Positions 26,985 through 36,494 are shown, numbered from the stretch's first letter. The stretch: 64,000 nt of DNA from Alkalilacustris brevis (GCF_003350345.1 NZ_QNVJ01000036.1:1-64000), one strand, 5' to 3'. The notes: generated from the sequence alone by a model not told the origin. Made by a program: numbers and translations.

Positions 26985-27842
26985 TCACATTTCATTCCTG
27001 AAAATAAGATTGTTGAACAAGGCCTTGAGCACTGCCTGGGTTGTGCTGTCGGCCGAGAGCGCCTCGCGCGCCAGGCGCAGATGCTTTTCAACCGTGGCGG
27101 GAATCACCCCGAGGATGGCGGCGATCTCGCTGTTCGAGCGCCCGTCGGCGATCAATTCCAGAACCTCGCGCTGCCGCGGGGTCAGCGACTGGTTTTCCAG
27201 CACATAGGGCAGGTTGATGATACGCAGATGGGTGATCTGGTTGATCATCAGGATTTCGCGCCCGTGCCGCTGCCAGGTTGCGTCGGCCTCGGCCTGTGAA
27301 AGCCCGGGTGCGGCACAAAGGGCGATCGCGCCGCGAAACCGGCTGGCGATATCGCCGAAGCTGATCGAATAGCCCGCGCTCACCCCCATCGACCGGTTGA
27401 AGGCCACGGTGCGCCGCTCTTCTTCGGAAAGTTCTCCGCGCCGGGCCATCTCTTCGATCATGCGCCAGCTGCAGGCGCCGGTATTGGCCATCGCCCAGCG
27501 GGTCATCGGCCCGGTGATGTGGTAGCGGTTGCCGAAATACTGATCCAGATAGCTGCGGCTCATGTTCGACAGGATCAAAACATCGTTCAGATCGGTCAGT
27601 TCCAGCCGGTGCAGAAAGCGGGTGAAGGCATAGATCAGCCGGTCGAACCCGTACTGGCCCATCTTCGCGCAATGCAGCGCCCAGATTTCATCGACGCTTG
27701 TGGATTGCAGGATCTTCTCGACATGATCGAAAATGGCCGGGATTGCCTCGGCCTGGCTGTCGATCTCGAGCATCCGGACAGGACGCTGCCCGCAGTCGTG
27801 CGCGTCCCGGCTGTCTGCGGTGACATCTATTTCATGCACCAT
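26985..27842 (-). CDS. LuxR-family transcriptional regulator (solo)
   Basis: A 285-residue regulator. The C-terminal ~65 residues are a LuxR-type HTH (LTPRQREVLELIADGRSNSE, then IAAILGVIPATVEKHL). The N-terminal part (about residues 40-200) looks like an autoinducer-binding-type domain, with YGFDRLIYAFTRFLH and MRSMGVSAGYSISF-like segments. No luxI-type synthase is in the window, so it would be a solo receptor. I chose ATG 27842; ATG 27773 (MLEIDSQAE) is an alternative, and no strong ribosome-binding site decides it. Ligand and targets are unknown. Confidence 0.83.
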   Translation of the reverse strand: MVHEIDVTADSRDAHDCGQRPVRMLEIDSQAEAIPAIFDHVEKILQSTSVDEIWALHCAKMGQYGFDRLIYAFTRFLHRLELTDLNDVLILSNMSRSYLDQYFGNRYHITGPMTRWAMANTGACSWRMIEEMARRGELSEEERRTVAFNRSMGVSAGYSISFGDIASRFRGAIALCAAPGLSQAEADATWQRHGREILMINQITHLRIINLPYVLENQSLTPRQREVLELIADGRSNSEIAAILGVIPATVEKHLRLAREALSADSTTQAVLKALFNNLIFRNEM

Positions 27843-27992
27843 CGGCGGATACTGACTGTCCCCTGTCACCCGTTGTTTCAGGGTTGCCACGCACGGCGCG
27901 GATTGTCGAGGGGCCGGCCGGAAAGGCACGCCCGGCGTTCCCCAAAAGACGCCACGAAAATGTGAACGGCAGCTCGGCGGCCCGGCGCGACG

Positions 27993-29744
27993 TCAGGTGG
28001 TGGGCGCAAGCAGCCGAGGCGCCGCGCAGGTGTCGGCGGTGATCTCAGGGGCCAGCGCGGCCATCGCGTCATGCTGCGTCAGGAACACCTTGCCGCTCAA
28101 CTCGTCGGGGAAATGGCAGCGGCCGAAGCGGTCCATCACCGGGCCTTTCACTTCGGACAGGTGCAGCCTGATCCCGGCCTCGCGCAGGCGCGCGTTGATC
28201 ATCTCCAGGCTTTCCAGTGCAGAGGCATCCACCGCGTTGACCGCCGTGAACATCAGCACCACATCCGTGACCTCGGGGTTCACCGCCACCGCGTCGTTCA
28301 CCGTGTCTTCCAGAAAGCGGGCATTGGGGAAGTAGAGGCTCTCATCCACCCGGATCGACAGCACATGCGGCGCTGTCACCACATCGTGGCGCTGGACGTT
28401 GCGGAAATGCTCGGTGCCCGGCACCTGGCCCACGATGGCCACATGCGGCCGCGAGGTGCGATAAAGGTGCAGCGCCAGCGAAAGGCCGACACCGGCCATC
28501 AGCCCATTCTCGACCCCGGCCAGCAGGGTCACGGCAATGGTCGCCGCCATCGCGGCGCCGTCCATCTTCGAGTAGCTCCAGGTGCGGGGCAGGGCGCGGA
28601 AATCGAGCAGCGAAGCCACCGCCACGATGATGATCGCCGCCAGCGTGGCATTGGGCAGCGCGTAAAGAAGGGGCGTGAGGAACATCAGCGCAACGCCGAT
28701 GGCCAGCGCCGTCATCGCCCCCGCGGCCGGGGTGCGTGCGCCCGCGTCAAAATTGACGATGGAGCGCGAAAGCCCGCCCGTCACCGGCATGGCCGACGTG
28801 ACCGAGGCCCCGAGATTGGCCATGCCAAGCGCGACCAGCTCCTTGTCCGGGTCGATCTTCTGGCGGCGTTTCGCGGCCAGTGTCTGCGCGATGGAGATCG
28901 ACTCGACATAGCCCACGATGGCAATCATGATCGCGGGCACCAGCAGGATCTGCAGCAGCGCCGTGTCGGCCACCGGCATGGAAAACTGCGGCAGCCCGCG
29001 CGGGATGTCGCCCACGATCGCCACGCCGCGCGCCTCGAGGTCCAGCCAGATCACCGCGAGGGTAGAGCCCGCCACGGCCGCCAGCAGCGCGCCCTTGGCC
29101 AGCAACCCGGCAAGCCGCTGCCCCAGCCCCAACCGCGCCAGCAGCGGCGCCAGCCCCTTGCGCGACCAGAACAGGAAGCCCAGCACCACCACGCTGATTG
29201 CCAGCGTCGGCCAGTGCAGCCCGCCCAGGCCGCGGAAGAATGAGTCGATCAGTGCAATCAGTGTCTTGCCGCCCATCTCGATACCGGTGAGATGGCGGAT
29301 CTGGCTGCCGGCGATGATGATGCCCGCCGCCGTGATGAAACCCGAAATCACCGGATGGCTGAGGAAATTGGCGATGAAGCCCAGCCGCGCCAGCCCCAGC
29401 CCCAGCATGAGCGCCCCCGACAGAAAGGCGATCGCCAGCGCGGCCAGGTGATAGCCCTGGGTGCCCTGTTGCGCGATGTCGCCTGCCGCCGCCGCGGTCA
29501 TCAGCGCGACCACGGCCACAGGCCCCACGGCCAGCGCGCGCGAGGTGCCGAACAGCGCATAAAGCACAAGCGGCAGCATCGCGCCGTAGAGCCCGGCCTC
29601 GGGCGGCAGCCCCGCCAGCATGGCATAGGCCATGCCCTGCGGGATCAGCATGATCGTCACGACGATGGCGGCGACAAGGTCGCTGGCGAAGGTTTCGCGG
29701 TCATAACCGCGCCCCCAGTCGAAGATCGGAAAGAACCTGTGCAT
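27993..29744 (-). CDS. SulP-family anion transporter with STAS domain
   Basis: A 583-residue inner-membrane transporter. The SulP core (~residues 20-420, 10-14 helices) carries the motif IPQGMAYAMLAGLPPEAGLY near residue 34 and a second block at MANLGASVTSAMPVTGGLSR. A cytoplasmic STAS domain follows (about 450-560, with FTAVNAVDASALESLEMI). Substrates in this family include sulfate, bicarbonate and dicarboxylates; this one cannot be assigned. The gene lies upstream of the LuxR-type gene on the same strand, 150 nt apart. A palindrome stands in its promoter region. Confidence 0.93.
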   Translation of the reverse strand: MHRFFPIFDWGRGYDRETFASDLVAAIVVTIMLIPQGMAYAMLAGLPPEAGLYGAMLPLVLYALFGTSRALAVGPVAVVALMTAAAAGDIAQQGTQGYHLAALAIAFLSGALMLGLGLARLGFIANFLSHPVISGFITAAGIIIAGSQIRHLTGIEMGGKTLIALIDSFFRGLGGLHWPTLAISVVVLGFLFWSRKGLAPLLARLGLGQRLAGLLAKGALLAAVAGSTLAVIWLDLEARGVAIVGDIPRGLPQFSMPVADTALLQILLVPAIMIAIVGYVESISIAQTLAAKRRQKIDPDKELVALGMANLGASVTSAMPVTGGLSRSIVNFDAGARTPAAGAMTALAIGVALMFLTPLLYALPNATLAAIIIVAVASLLDFRALPRTWSYSKMDGAAMAATIAVTLLAGVENGLMAGVGLSLALHLYRTSRPHVAIVGQVPGTEHFRNVQRHDVVTAPHVLSIRVDESLYFPNARFLEDTVNDAVAVNPEVTDVVLMFTAVNAVDASALESLEMINARLREAGIRLHLSEVKGPVMDRFGRCHFPDELSGKVFLTQHDAMAALAPEITADTCAAPRLLAPTT

Positions 29745-29817
29745 CGCTTACCCTCTGATGGCTTGTCGGCCCGGCGCGGCGGGTGGGATGAACGTGCTCC
29801 GATGCCGGCCTCGCCTC

Positions 29818-29839
29818 ATATATTGTTATGTGAATATAT
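29818..29839. promoter_or_regulatory. Palindrome in the sulP promoter region
   Basis: ATATATT (29818-29824) and AATATAT (29833-29839) form a perfect inverted repeat around an 8-nt spacer. It lies about 75-95 nt upstream of the SulP start in a locally AT-rich patch, so it may be an operator or simply part of the promoter. Confidence 0.4.
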
Positions 29840-29898
29840 TGCAAGCCTGTAATGCAGGATATCGTTGCGCCGACGCCTTGAAACGGTAAGACGGGCCG

Positions 29899-30561
29899 TC
29901 AACGTGGCTGCGAGAGCCAAGAAACCAGCGCAGTGTAATCATCGAAGGCCAGCGCCGGGCGCAGACTTTCCGCCGGGGATTTACGATAGCCCTCGGTGAA
30001 CAGCGCGAAGGGCACCCCGGCGGCATGGGCGCATTCGGCATCGACCTCGCTGTCGCCGACGAAAAAGGCCGCCGCGCCCCCGTCCGCACCAAGCGCGGCA
30101 AGCGCATGGTGCAGGGGGGCCGGGTCAGGCTTGCGCCGGGGCAGGGAATCGCCGCCCACCACCGTGCCGAACAGACCGGAAAGCTTCAGATGCGCCAGCA
30201 CCGCCTGCGTCGGCCCGAAGGGCTTGTTGGTGCACAGCCCCAGCCGGAACCCCGCCGCCTGCAAGCTGCGCAGCGCCTCGATCGCCCCAGGATAGGGCCG
30301 GGTCAACTGCACCCCGGCCTCGTAATGCTCAAGAAAGCGCGCCAGCAGCCGTGCGTGCAACTCGGGGGCCTCGGGCAGCCCCCGCGCGGCCATCATGCGC
30401 TGCACGAATACCGGCGCGCCATTGCCCACGAAGCCGCGCGCCTGCGCCAGCGTCAGCGGCGCCAGCCCCTCGGCCTTCAGCACCGCATTGGCCGCGGCGT
30501 GCAGATCGGGCGCGCTGTCGATCAGCGTGCCGTCCAGGTCGAAGACGACAGCGGGGCGCAT
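29899..30561 (-). CDS. gph: Phosphoglycolate phosphatase (HAD family)
   Basis: A 220-residue HAD hydrolase. Motif I is VFDLDGTLIDSAPD at residues 5-18 (nucleophile Asp7, acid Asp9), motif II is CTNKP, and motif III/IV is KPDP with FVGDSEVDAECAHAAG. The combination fits Gph, which removes 2-phosphoglycolate. Related HAD enzymes cannot be excluded. The single base between its start and the redoxin stop places it in one unit with the redoxin and rpe. Confidence 0.88.
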   Translation of the reverse strand: MRPAVVFDLDGTLIDSAPDLHAAANAVLKAEGLAPLTLAQARGFVGNGAPVFVQRMMAARGLPEAPELHARLLARFLEHYEAGVQLTRPYPGAIEALRSLQAAGFRLGLCTNKPFGPTQAVLAHLKLSGLFGTVVGGDSLPRRKPDPAPLHHALAALGADGGAAAFFVGDSEVDAECAHAAGVPFALFTEGYRKSPAESLRPALAFDDYTALVSWLSQPR

Positions 30562-30562
30562 C

Positions 30563-31120
30563 TCAGGCGGCCTTCCACTTGATCGAGCAGCCGATCGAGG
30601 GCGTCTGCTCGCGCGGGCCTTCGCCGGTTTCGGCGATCTGGCGCATGGCCTCGAACAGTTCGCGCGGGGTGCCGGGGGCAGGGGCCTTCATCCCCGCCGC
30701 GTCGATCCGCCCGCGATACTGCAATTCGCCATCCGCGTTGAACCCGAAGAAGTCGGGCGTGCAGGCCGCACCCCAGGCACGGGCCACGTCCTGGCTTTCA
30801 TCATGCAGGTAAGGAAAAGGAAAATCATGCTCTTGTGCCAGTTTCTTCATGTTGTCGAAACTGTCATCCGGGTAGGCTTCCGCATCGTTCGAGCTGATCG
30901 CGGCCACGCCAACCCCCAGCGATTGCAACTCGCGCGCGTCGCGAATGATCCGCTCAAGCGCGGCCAGAACGAAGGGGCAGTGATTGCAGATGAACACGAT
31001 CAAGGTGCCACGCGGGCCTTTGACATCTCCCAGGCTATAGGTCTTGCCATCGGTCGCAGGCAGGGTGAAATCGGGGGCTTTCCAGCCGAAATCGCAAACA
31101 GGCGCGTTGACAGGCGGCAT
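30563..31120 (-). CDS. Thioredoxin-fold redoxin (AhpC/TSA-like)
   Basis: A 185-residue cytoplasmic redoxin. The active site reads FICNHCPFVL, a CXXC with an unusual NH dipeptide, near residues 46-55. The family stretch APDFTLPATDGKTYSL lies near residue 15, and a cis-Pro region ACTPDFFGF follows. It resembles 'thioredoxin family protein/peroxiredoxin-like' members of unknown substrate. I chose ATG 31120, 8 nt after AGGAGG; a TTG at 31126 is too close to that site. It lies between rpe and gph. Confidence 0.88.
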   Translation of the reverse strand: MPPVNAPVCDFGWKAPDFTLPATDGKTYSLGDVKGPRGTLIVFICNHCPFVLAALERIIRDARELQSLGVGVAAISSNDAEAYPDDSFDNMKKLAQEHDFPFPYLHDESQDVARAWGAACTPDFFGFNADGELQYRGRIDAAGMKAPAPGTPRELFEAMRQIAETGEGPREQTPSIGCSIKWKAA

Positions 31121-31160
31121 GAACAAATCCTCCTTTTCTCAGTAGATTGAGCGGCAAACT

Positions 31161-31862
31161 TCAAGCCATTCGAGAGGTGGCAGCGTCGGCAGCAGCACGT
31201 ATGGCGCGGATGTTTTCTCCGTAGACTCCGGGCTGCGCGGCCGAACCGCCCTTGAACACGGCCGAACCGGCCACCAGCACATCTGCACCTGCGGCGGCCA
31301 CCAGCGGCGCGGTCTCGACCGTGACGCCGCCGTCGATCTCGATATGGATGGGCCGGTCACCGATCATCGCGCGCAGGCGGCGCACTTTCTCGATCTGGGA
31401 ATGGATGAACTTCTGCCCGCCGAAGCCGGGGTTCACTGTCATCACGCAGACCAGGTCGATCATGTCGAGCAGGTGCTCCACGGCATCAATTCCGGTGCCG
31501 GGGTTGAGCGCGAGGCCGGCTTTTCTTCCCGTGTTCCGAATGGCTTGCAGCGTGCGGTGAATGTGTGGGCCGGCTTCCAGATGGGCAGTGATTATATCTG
31601 CGCCAGCCTCGGCAAAGGCCTCGATATAGGGATCGACCGGCGCAATCATCAAATGTACATCCATCACGCCCTTGATATGCGGGCGGATCGCGGCGCAGGT
31701 GGCCGGGCCGAAGGTGATGTTGGGCACGAAATGGCCGTCCATCACATCGACATGCACCCAGTCGGCGCCCTGGGCTTCGATCGCGCGGCACTCGGCGCCG
31801 AAATCGGCGAAATCGGCAGACAGGATCGACGGGGCGATCTTGATGGGAAAGGCGGTTTTCAT
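31161..31862 (-). CDS. rpe: Ribulose-phosphate 3-epimerase
   Basis: A 233-residue TIM-barrel enzyme interconverting ribulose-5-P and xylulose-5-P in the pentose-phosphate and Calvin pathways. [47 protein letters not shown] and IEIDGGV are the catalytic and metal-binding blocks. ATG 31862 has AGGTCA upstream. The following redoxin and gph genes suggest a small carbohydrate unit. A TTAA-N7-TTAAC box lies 106 nt upstream of the start. Confidence 0.96.
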   Translation of the reverse strand: MKTAFPIKIAPSILSADFADFGAECRAIEAQGADWVHVDVMDGHFVPNITFGPATCAAIRPHIKGVMDVHLMIAPVDPYIEAFAEAGADIITAHLEAGPHIHRTLQAIRNTGRKAGLALNPGTGIDAVEHLLDMIDLVCVMTVNPGFGGQKFIHSQIEKVRRLRAMIGDRPIHIEIDGGVTVETAPLVAAAGADVLVAGSAVFKGGSAAQPGVYGENIRAIRAAADAATSRMA

Positions 31863-31967
31863 CACGACTGACCTGTTAACATCCGCGGTTGCTCGCTTTT
31901 GTGACAGAGCGCGGCGCCAAGGGAAAGGCCGGATGCCGCGATTTTCCTCATGCCGGCGCCCGCCTGG

Positions 31968-31983
31968 TTAACAAATATTTAAC
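31968..31983 (+). promoter_or_regulatory. CtrA-type box TTAA-N7-TTAAC
   Basis: TTAA at 31968-31971, seven bases, then TTAAC at 31979-31983 match the full CtrA consensus. It lies in an AT-rich island (31966-32008) between the rpe start and the end of the carbonic-anhydrase gene. CtrA is the cell-cycle response regulator of Alphaproteobacteria. Which transcript it would control is unclear; rpe is the only gene whose start is nearby. Confidence 0.5.
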
Positions 31984-32039
31984 ATAATATTGATTATCGG
32001 CATAAAGGGTGCCCGTATCGCACATCGCCGCAGCCCCCC

Positions 32040-32567
32040 TCACTGCGCGCTGCGCAACCCCTTGCGATAACGGCGCATGTTCTCCTGATACCGCCTGGCC
32101 GAGGCGCGCAGCCCCTCGATCGCGGCGCCGTCAAGCTGACGCACAACACGCCCCGGTGCGCCCATTACCAGGCTGCCATCGGGGATTTCCTTGCCCTCGG
32201 TAATCAGCGCGCCAGCCCCGATCAGGCAGTTGCGCCCGATCACGGCTCCGTTGAGCACCGTGGCCCCCATGCCGATCAGCGTCTTGTCGCCCAGGGTGCA
32301 GCCATGCAGGATCGCGCGGTGGCCGATGGTGCAATCGGCGCCTATGGTCAGCGGATAACCCATGTCGGTGTGCAGCACGGAATGTTCCTGGATGTTGCTG
32401 CCCGGCCCGACGGTGATCGGCTCGTTATCGCCCCGCAGCACCGCCCCGAACCAGACCGAGGCCCCCTCGCCCAGCACCACCTTGCCGATCAGGCTGGCAT
32501 CGGGCGCGACCCAGTATTCACCGCTTTCGGGCAGTTGAGGGGTGTCATTGTCAAGCGTCCAGATCAT
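32040..32567 (-). CDS. Gamma-class carbonic anhydrase family protein
   Basis: A 175-residue left-handed beta-helix protein. Hexapeptide repeats run through most of its length (e.g. [20 protein letters not shown]). The candidate zinc ligands are the histidines in [11 protein letters not shown] and [10 protein letters not shown]. Related proteins include bona fide gamma-carbonic anhydrases and inactive homologues (YrdA/CaiE-like), so activity is not assured. ATG 32567 overlaps the gmk stop as ATGA. Confidence 0.9.
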   Translation of the reverse strand: MIWTLDNDTPQLPESGEYWVAPDASLIGKVVLGEGASVWFGAVLRGDNEPITVGPGSNIQEHSVLHTDMGYPLTIGADCTIGHRAILHGCTLGDKTLIGMGATVLNGAVIGRNCLIGAGALITEGKEIPDGSLVMGAPGRVVRQLDGAAIEGLRASARRYQENMRRYRKGLRSAQ

Positions 32568-33256
32568 GGCTGCGCCTCGAATTCGCGGTTGAGGCCCAGC
32601 ACGAAGGGGCTGAGGCCCGGCTGCCGTTCGCGCCGCAGGCGCTCGGCGGTGACAATGGCGATCAGCCGCGCGGCGGTGTCCTCCAGGTCGCGGTTGATCA
32701 GCACGTAATCATATTCGGCCCAATGGCTGATTTCATCGCGGGCCTTGGCCATGCGCCCGGCGATCACCTCGGCGCTGTCCTGTCCGCGGGTTTCCAGCCG
32801 GTGGCGCAACTCGGCGATCGAGGGCGGCAGGATGAACACGGAAATCGTGTCGGATTTCAGCGGCGAGTTGGCAATTTGCTGCCCGCCCTGCCAGTCGATG
32901 TCGAACAGCGTGTCGCGCCCGGCCTCGACAGCCTCCTCGACCGGCCCGCGCGGCGAGCCGTAGAGATTGCCGAACACCTCGGCATGTTCCAGCATCTCAC
33001 CCGCGGCGACCATCGCGGAAAATTCCTCACGGCAGCGGAAATGATACTCGCGGCCGTTCACCTCGCCGGGGCGCGGCGGGCGCGTGGTGGCCGACACCGA
33101 AAAGGAGATCGCCGGGTCCCAGGCAATGAGCCGCCGCGCCAGCGTCGATTTTCCCGCCCCCGAGGGCGACGACAGGATGATCAGCAGCCCGCGCCGCCTC
33201 GCACCCGTTTCCGGCCCGGAGCTGCCGGTTTTCTGGCTGGCCGCCTGTGCGTTCAC
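32564..33256 (-). CDS. gmk: Guanylate kinase
   Basis: A 230-residue kinase phosphorylating GMP to GDP. The P-loop is [11 protein letters not shown] (near residues 29-39), followed by [20 protein letters not shown] and the GMP-binding FNLYGSPRG-type loop. The start appears to be GTG 33256; no ATG gives the N terminus. A ~20-residue polar extension precedes the kinase domain. It overlaps the carbonic-anhydrase gene by 4 nt and follows yicC by 3 nt, so the three genes form one operon. Confidence 0.95.
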   Translation of the reverse strand: MNAQAASQKTGSSGPETGARRRGLLIILSSPSGAGKSTLARRLIAWDPAISFSVSATTRPPRPGEVNGREYHFRCREEFSAMVAAGEMLEHAEVFGNLYGSPRGPVEEAVEAGRDTLFDIDWQGGQQIANSPLKSDTISVFILPPSIAELRHRLETRGQDSAEVIAGRMAKARDEISHWAEYDYVLINRDLEDTAARLIAIVTAERLRRERQPGLSPFVLGLNREFEAQP

Positions 33257-33259
33257 GCC

Positions 33260-34162
33260 CTACTCCACATTCTGAACCTGCTCGCGCATCTGATCGATCA
33301 CCGCCTTCAGGTCAAGCCCGAGGCGGGTCAGCACGCTGTCCTGCGCCTTGCTGCACAGGGTGTTGGCCTCGCGGTTGAACTCCTGCATGAGGAAATCAAG
33401 CTTGCGCCCCACCGGCGCGCCGCCCTGCCCGGCCACCAGCAGATCGCGCGCGGCGGCGACATGGGCGCGCAGCCGGTCGATTTCCTCGGTCACGTCGGTC
33501 TTGACGGCCAGCAGCGCAAGCTCCTGCTCCACCCGGCCCGAATCCGCCGTTGGCGCCGCCTCCATCACTGCCGCCAGCGCCTCGCGCAGCGCCACCGCCA
33601 TCGCGGGCCGCCGCGCCTCGGCCCGCTCGGCAGCCTGCGCCGTGAGGGCCTCCACCGTGTCGAGATGCCCCGTCAGCAGCGCGGCCAGCCGCCGGCCTTC
33701 CTCCGCGCGCATCTCAAGGAATGCATCCAGCAACGCGGGCAGATCGGCCATCAGCGCGGCGCGCAACGCCTCGGCATCGGGCGCGGCGTTGGCCGAGCTG
33801 TCCAGCACCCCACGTATGCCCAGCACCGCCGCCCCGGTGGCCGGCGCCAACGCAAGGCCCAGCCGGGCCGCCGCCGCCTCGGCCTGGCGCAGGGCAGCAA
33901 GCGCCGCCTCAAGCGCGGCCGCGTCAACCCGCAGTGCTGCGCCGCCCGTGCCATGGGAAAGCCGCAAGCTCAGGCTGACCGAGCCGCGCCGCAGCCGCCG
34001 GGAAAGCTCGGCCCGCACCAGCGGCTCCAGCCCCTCGACCCCGTCGGGCAGGCGCAGCCGCAAGTCCAGCCCGCGCCCGTTCACGCCGCGCATTTCCCAG
34101 ACCCATTCGGCCCCCTCGCCCGCGCCGCGCAGCGTGGCATATCCGGTCATTGAGTTAACCAT
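33260..34162 (-). CDS. yicC: YicC/YloC-family endoribonuclease
   Basis: A 300-residue protein recognised by its ends: MVNSMTGYATLRG at the N terminus (YicC_N domain) and the C-terminal DUF1732 block with GRKLDFLMQEFNREANTLCSK. The family has been described as an endoribonuclease acting on small RNAs in E. coli. Residues 80-160 are strikingly Ala/Leu-rich. I chose ATG 34162; ATG 34150 (MTGY) is an alternative. The yicC-gmk pairing is widely conserved. Confidence 0.9.
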   Translation of the reverse strand: MVNSMTGYATLRGAGEGAEWVWEMRGVNGRGLDLRLRLPDGVEGLEPLVRAELSRRLRRGSVSLSLRLSHGTGGAALRVDAAALEAALAALRQAEAAAARLGLALAPATGAAVLGIRGVLDSSANAAPDAEALRAALMADLPALLDAFLEMRAEEGRRLAALLTGHLDTVEALTAQAAERAEARRPAMAVALREALAAVMEAAPTADSGRVEQELALLAVKTDVTEEIDRLRAHVAAARDLLVAGQGGAPVGRKLDFLMQEFNREANTLCSKAQDSVLTRLGLDLKAVIDQMREQVQNVE

Positions 34163-34378
34163 CCGCTGCGAATTCTCCCCAATTTTTATGAAAACATGCC
34201 ATGTTACCGTCAGGGCCGGTCGGCGAAGCCGGGCGCGCCGAAAGCCCAGCCAAGGGTTAGCAGAGCTTGCCAGCCCTCGCAATCACGGCCGGCACTCTCT
34301 ACCGCGCCGCCGCTTTCGGACCGCGAACGGGCCTCAGCACAACCAATCCTCAGAAACCCAACCCCGGGGCTGCCGATC

Positions 34379-35080
34379 ATGCCGGATAACACACCCATCG
34401 ACCCCCCAAGGATTTCACCGGGCGCAGATACCGGACTTGCCGGGCACAGCGCCGCACGGCTCAGGCTGCCCGCCCTCGACACGATTGAGGCCTATTGGGA
34501 GGCCCTGCGTGGCCTCACCCAGGGCGCGCCCGCCCTTCCGCGCCGCACCGATATAGACCCGCGCGGTATCGAGAACGCGCTTTCCCAGGCCTTCCTCGCC
34601 GAACGTATTGCGCCGGGCGTGGCGCGGTTGCGGGTGGCGGGGGATGCGCTCGCCGGTCTGCTGGGCGCCGAGCCACGCGGTCTGCCGCTTACCGTGCCCA
34701 TCGCCGGCGCGCAGCGCGCAGAGTTTTCCGAACTGGTCGAACGGGTCTTCGCCGCGCCCGCGCTGGTCGAATGCGCATTGTTCAGCCCGCGGGGGTTTCG
34801 CCGTCCGGCACTCCGGGGGCGGCTCCTGCTCCTGCCCCTGCGCGGGGCGCAGGGCCAGATCGACTGTGCCCTCGGGGCGCTCGCGCTCGAGGGGGCGCCA
34901 GGGCCCACGCCACGCCGGTTCTCCTTCACGCCGTTGCGCTGCCGCCAGATCGGCGCGGCGGCCGCGCATTCTGCCGCCAGCCCCGCCTCCGGCTCTACTG
35001 CTGCGGCTGCCGCTGCCGCCATCTCCGCCGCCACGCCGCGTGCCGCGCGCCCCTATCTGCGCCTCGTCACTTCGGATTGA
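34379..35080 (+). CDS. PAS_5 (PF07310)-type protein
   Basis: A 233-residue protein of the PAS_5 family common in Alphaproteobacteria. LPALDTIEAYWEALRGLTQG, PRRTDIDPRGIENALSQAFL and the RLRVAGDALAGLLGAEPRGL stretch (residues ~25-105) are the family marks. The C-terminal ~60 residues are low-complexity Ala-rich. Members may act as small-molecule sensors, but no function is established. Many in-frame starts exist upstream; ATG 34379 gives the best family fit. It is convergent with gltX, 9 nt apart. Confidence 0.8.
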   Translation: MPDNTPIDPPRISPGADTGLAGHSAARLRLPALDTIEAYWEALRGLTQGAPALPRRTDIDPRGIENALSQAFLAERIAPGVARLRVAGDALAGLLGAEPRGLPLTVPIAGAQRAEFSELVERVFAAPALVECALFSPRGFRRPALRGRLLLLPLRGAQGQIDCALGALALEGAPGPTPRRFSFTPLRCRQIGAAAAHSAASPASGSTAAAAAAAISAATPRAARPYLRLVTSD

Positions 35081-35089
35081 CCCTTCGGC

Positions 35090-36418
35090 TCAGGCGTCGC
35101 GCCCTGGCACCCGCTGCAAGAGCGGCATGAGATCGGCCATGTCCGGCCCCTGCGCCTGCCCTGTCAGCGCCTTGCGCAACGGCATGAACAGCGCCTTGCC
35201 CTTGCGCCCGGTCTCGGCCTTCACGCGCGCGGTCCAGTCGGCCCAGGTGTTTTCATCGAAGGGCGGCTCGGGCAAGAGCGCCAGCGCGGCCTGCACGAAT
35301 TCCACATCCTCCTCGGCAATCTCCGGCGCGGCGCCTTCCGAACACAGCCGCCACCAACCCTTAAGATCCTCGATCACCGTGATATTTTCACGCGCCACCC
35401 GCCAGAAACGCTCAGCCTGCGCCTCGGGCACGCCCAGACCCAGGATCTTGCCGCGCACCTGCTCGAAATCCAGACCCTGCACATATTGCCGCGTCAGCGG
35501 AAACAGGTCGTTCTCGTCGAACTTGGTCGGCGCCGATCCGAACTGCGCCATGTCGAACCCCTCGGCAAGCTCGTCGATGCTGCGGAAAAGCACCACCGGC
35601 TGGCTCGACCCAAGCCGCGCCAGAAGCGACAGAAGCGCCATCGGCTCCACCCCCCGCGCGCGTAGGTCGCGCAGGCTCAGCGCGCCCAGCCGCTTGGACA
35701 ACCCCTCGCCCTGCGGCCCCGTCAGCAGGCTGTGATGGGCGAATGCCGGCGGCGTGCCGCCAAGCGCGCCGATGATCTGGATCTGGGTCGCGGTGTTGGT
35801 CACATGGTCCGAGCCGCGCACGACATCTGTCACACCCATCTCGATGTCATCGACGACCGAGGCCAGCGTATACAGCACCTGCCCGTCGCCGCGGATCAGC
35901 ACCGGGTCCGACACGCTGGCCGCATCGATCGACAGCGGCCCGAGAATGCCATCCTCCCATTCGATCCGCTCCTGCTTCAGCAGAAAACGCCAGTGCCCCG
36001 CGCCGCGCTCTTCGCGCAGCCGCGCCCTTTCGCCCTCGTCCAGCTTCAGCGCCGAGCGGTCGTAAACCGGGGGGCGGCCCATGTTGAGCTGCTTGCGCCG
36101 CTTCAGTTCCAGCTCCTCCGGCGTCTCGAAACATTCATAGAATCGCCCCGCCGCACGCAGCTTTTCGGCGGCCTCGCCATAGCGTTCCAGCCGCGCCGAT
36201 TGCCGCTCCTCGCGGTCCCAGGTCAGGCCCAGCCATTCCAGATCCTCGCGGATCGCATCGGCATATTCGGGCTTCGAGCGCTCCGGATCGGTATCGTCGA
36301 GCCGCAGGATGAACGTGCCCCCGGCCTTGCGCGCGATCAGATGATTGAACAGCGCCGTGCGCAGATTGCCAACATGCAGGTATCCGGTGGGTGACGGGGC
36401 AAAGCGGGTAACGGTCAT
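35090..36418 (-). CDS. gltX: Glutamyl-tRNA synthetase (short, GluRS2-like)
   Basis: A 442-residue class Ic synthetase. The HIGH-equivalent motif reads HVGN (residues 15-18) and the KMSKS-equivalent reads EGLSKR (238-243). MTVTRFAPSPTGYLHVG and FILRLDDTDPERSKPEYADA are diagnostic. Many Alphaproteobacteria carry two GltX proteins; the short length suits the second type, whose tRNA preference can differ (Glu versus Gln). Whether a longer paralogue exists elsewhere is not visible. ATG 36418 is the natural start; the frame upstream runs antisense into the neighbouring gene. Confidence 0.92.
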   Translation of the reverse strand: MTVTRFAPSPTGYLHVGNLRTALFNHLIARKAGGTFILRLDDTDPERSKPEYADAIREDLEWLGLTWDREERQSARLERYGEAAEKLRAAGRFYECFETPEELELKRRKQLNMGRPPVYDRSALKLDEGERARLREERGAGHWRFLLKQERIEWEDGILGPLSIDAASVSDPVLIRGDGQVLYTLASVVDDIEMGVTDVVRGSDHVTNTATQIQIIGALGGTPPAFAHHSLLTGPQGEGLSKRLGALSLRDLRARGVEPMALLSLLARLGSSQPVVLFRSIDELAEGFDMAQFGSAPTKFDENDLFPLTRQYVQGLDFEQVRGKILGLGVPEAQAERFWRVARENITVIEDLKGWWRLCSEGAAPEIAEEDVEFVQAALALLPEPPFDENTWADWTARVKAETGRKGKALFMPLRKALTGQAQGPDMADLMPLLQRVPGRDA

Positions 36419-36494
36419 TCGGGGCCTCCTGTTCGCGCATTGCTCTTTCACGGGCGGGCGGTTTTGTCCATATCGGGGTGAGGAGGCCACATCA

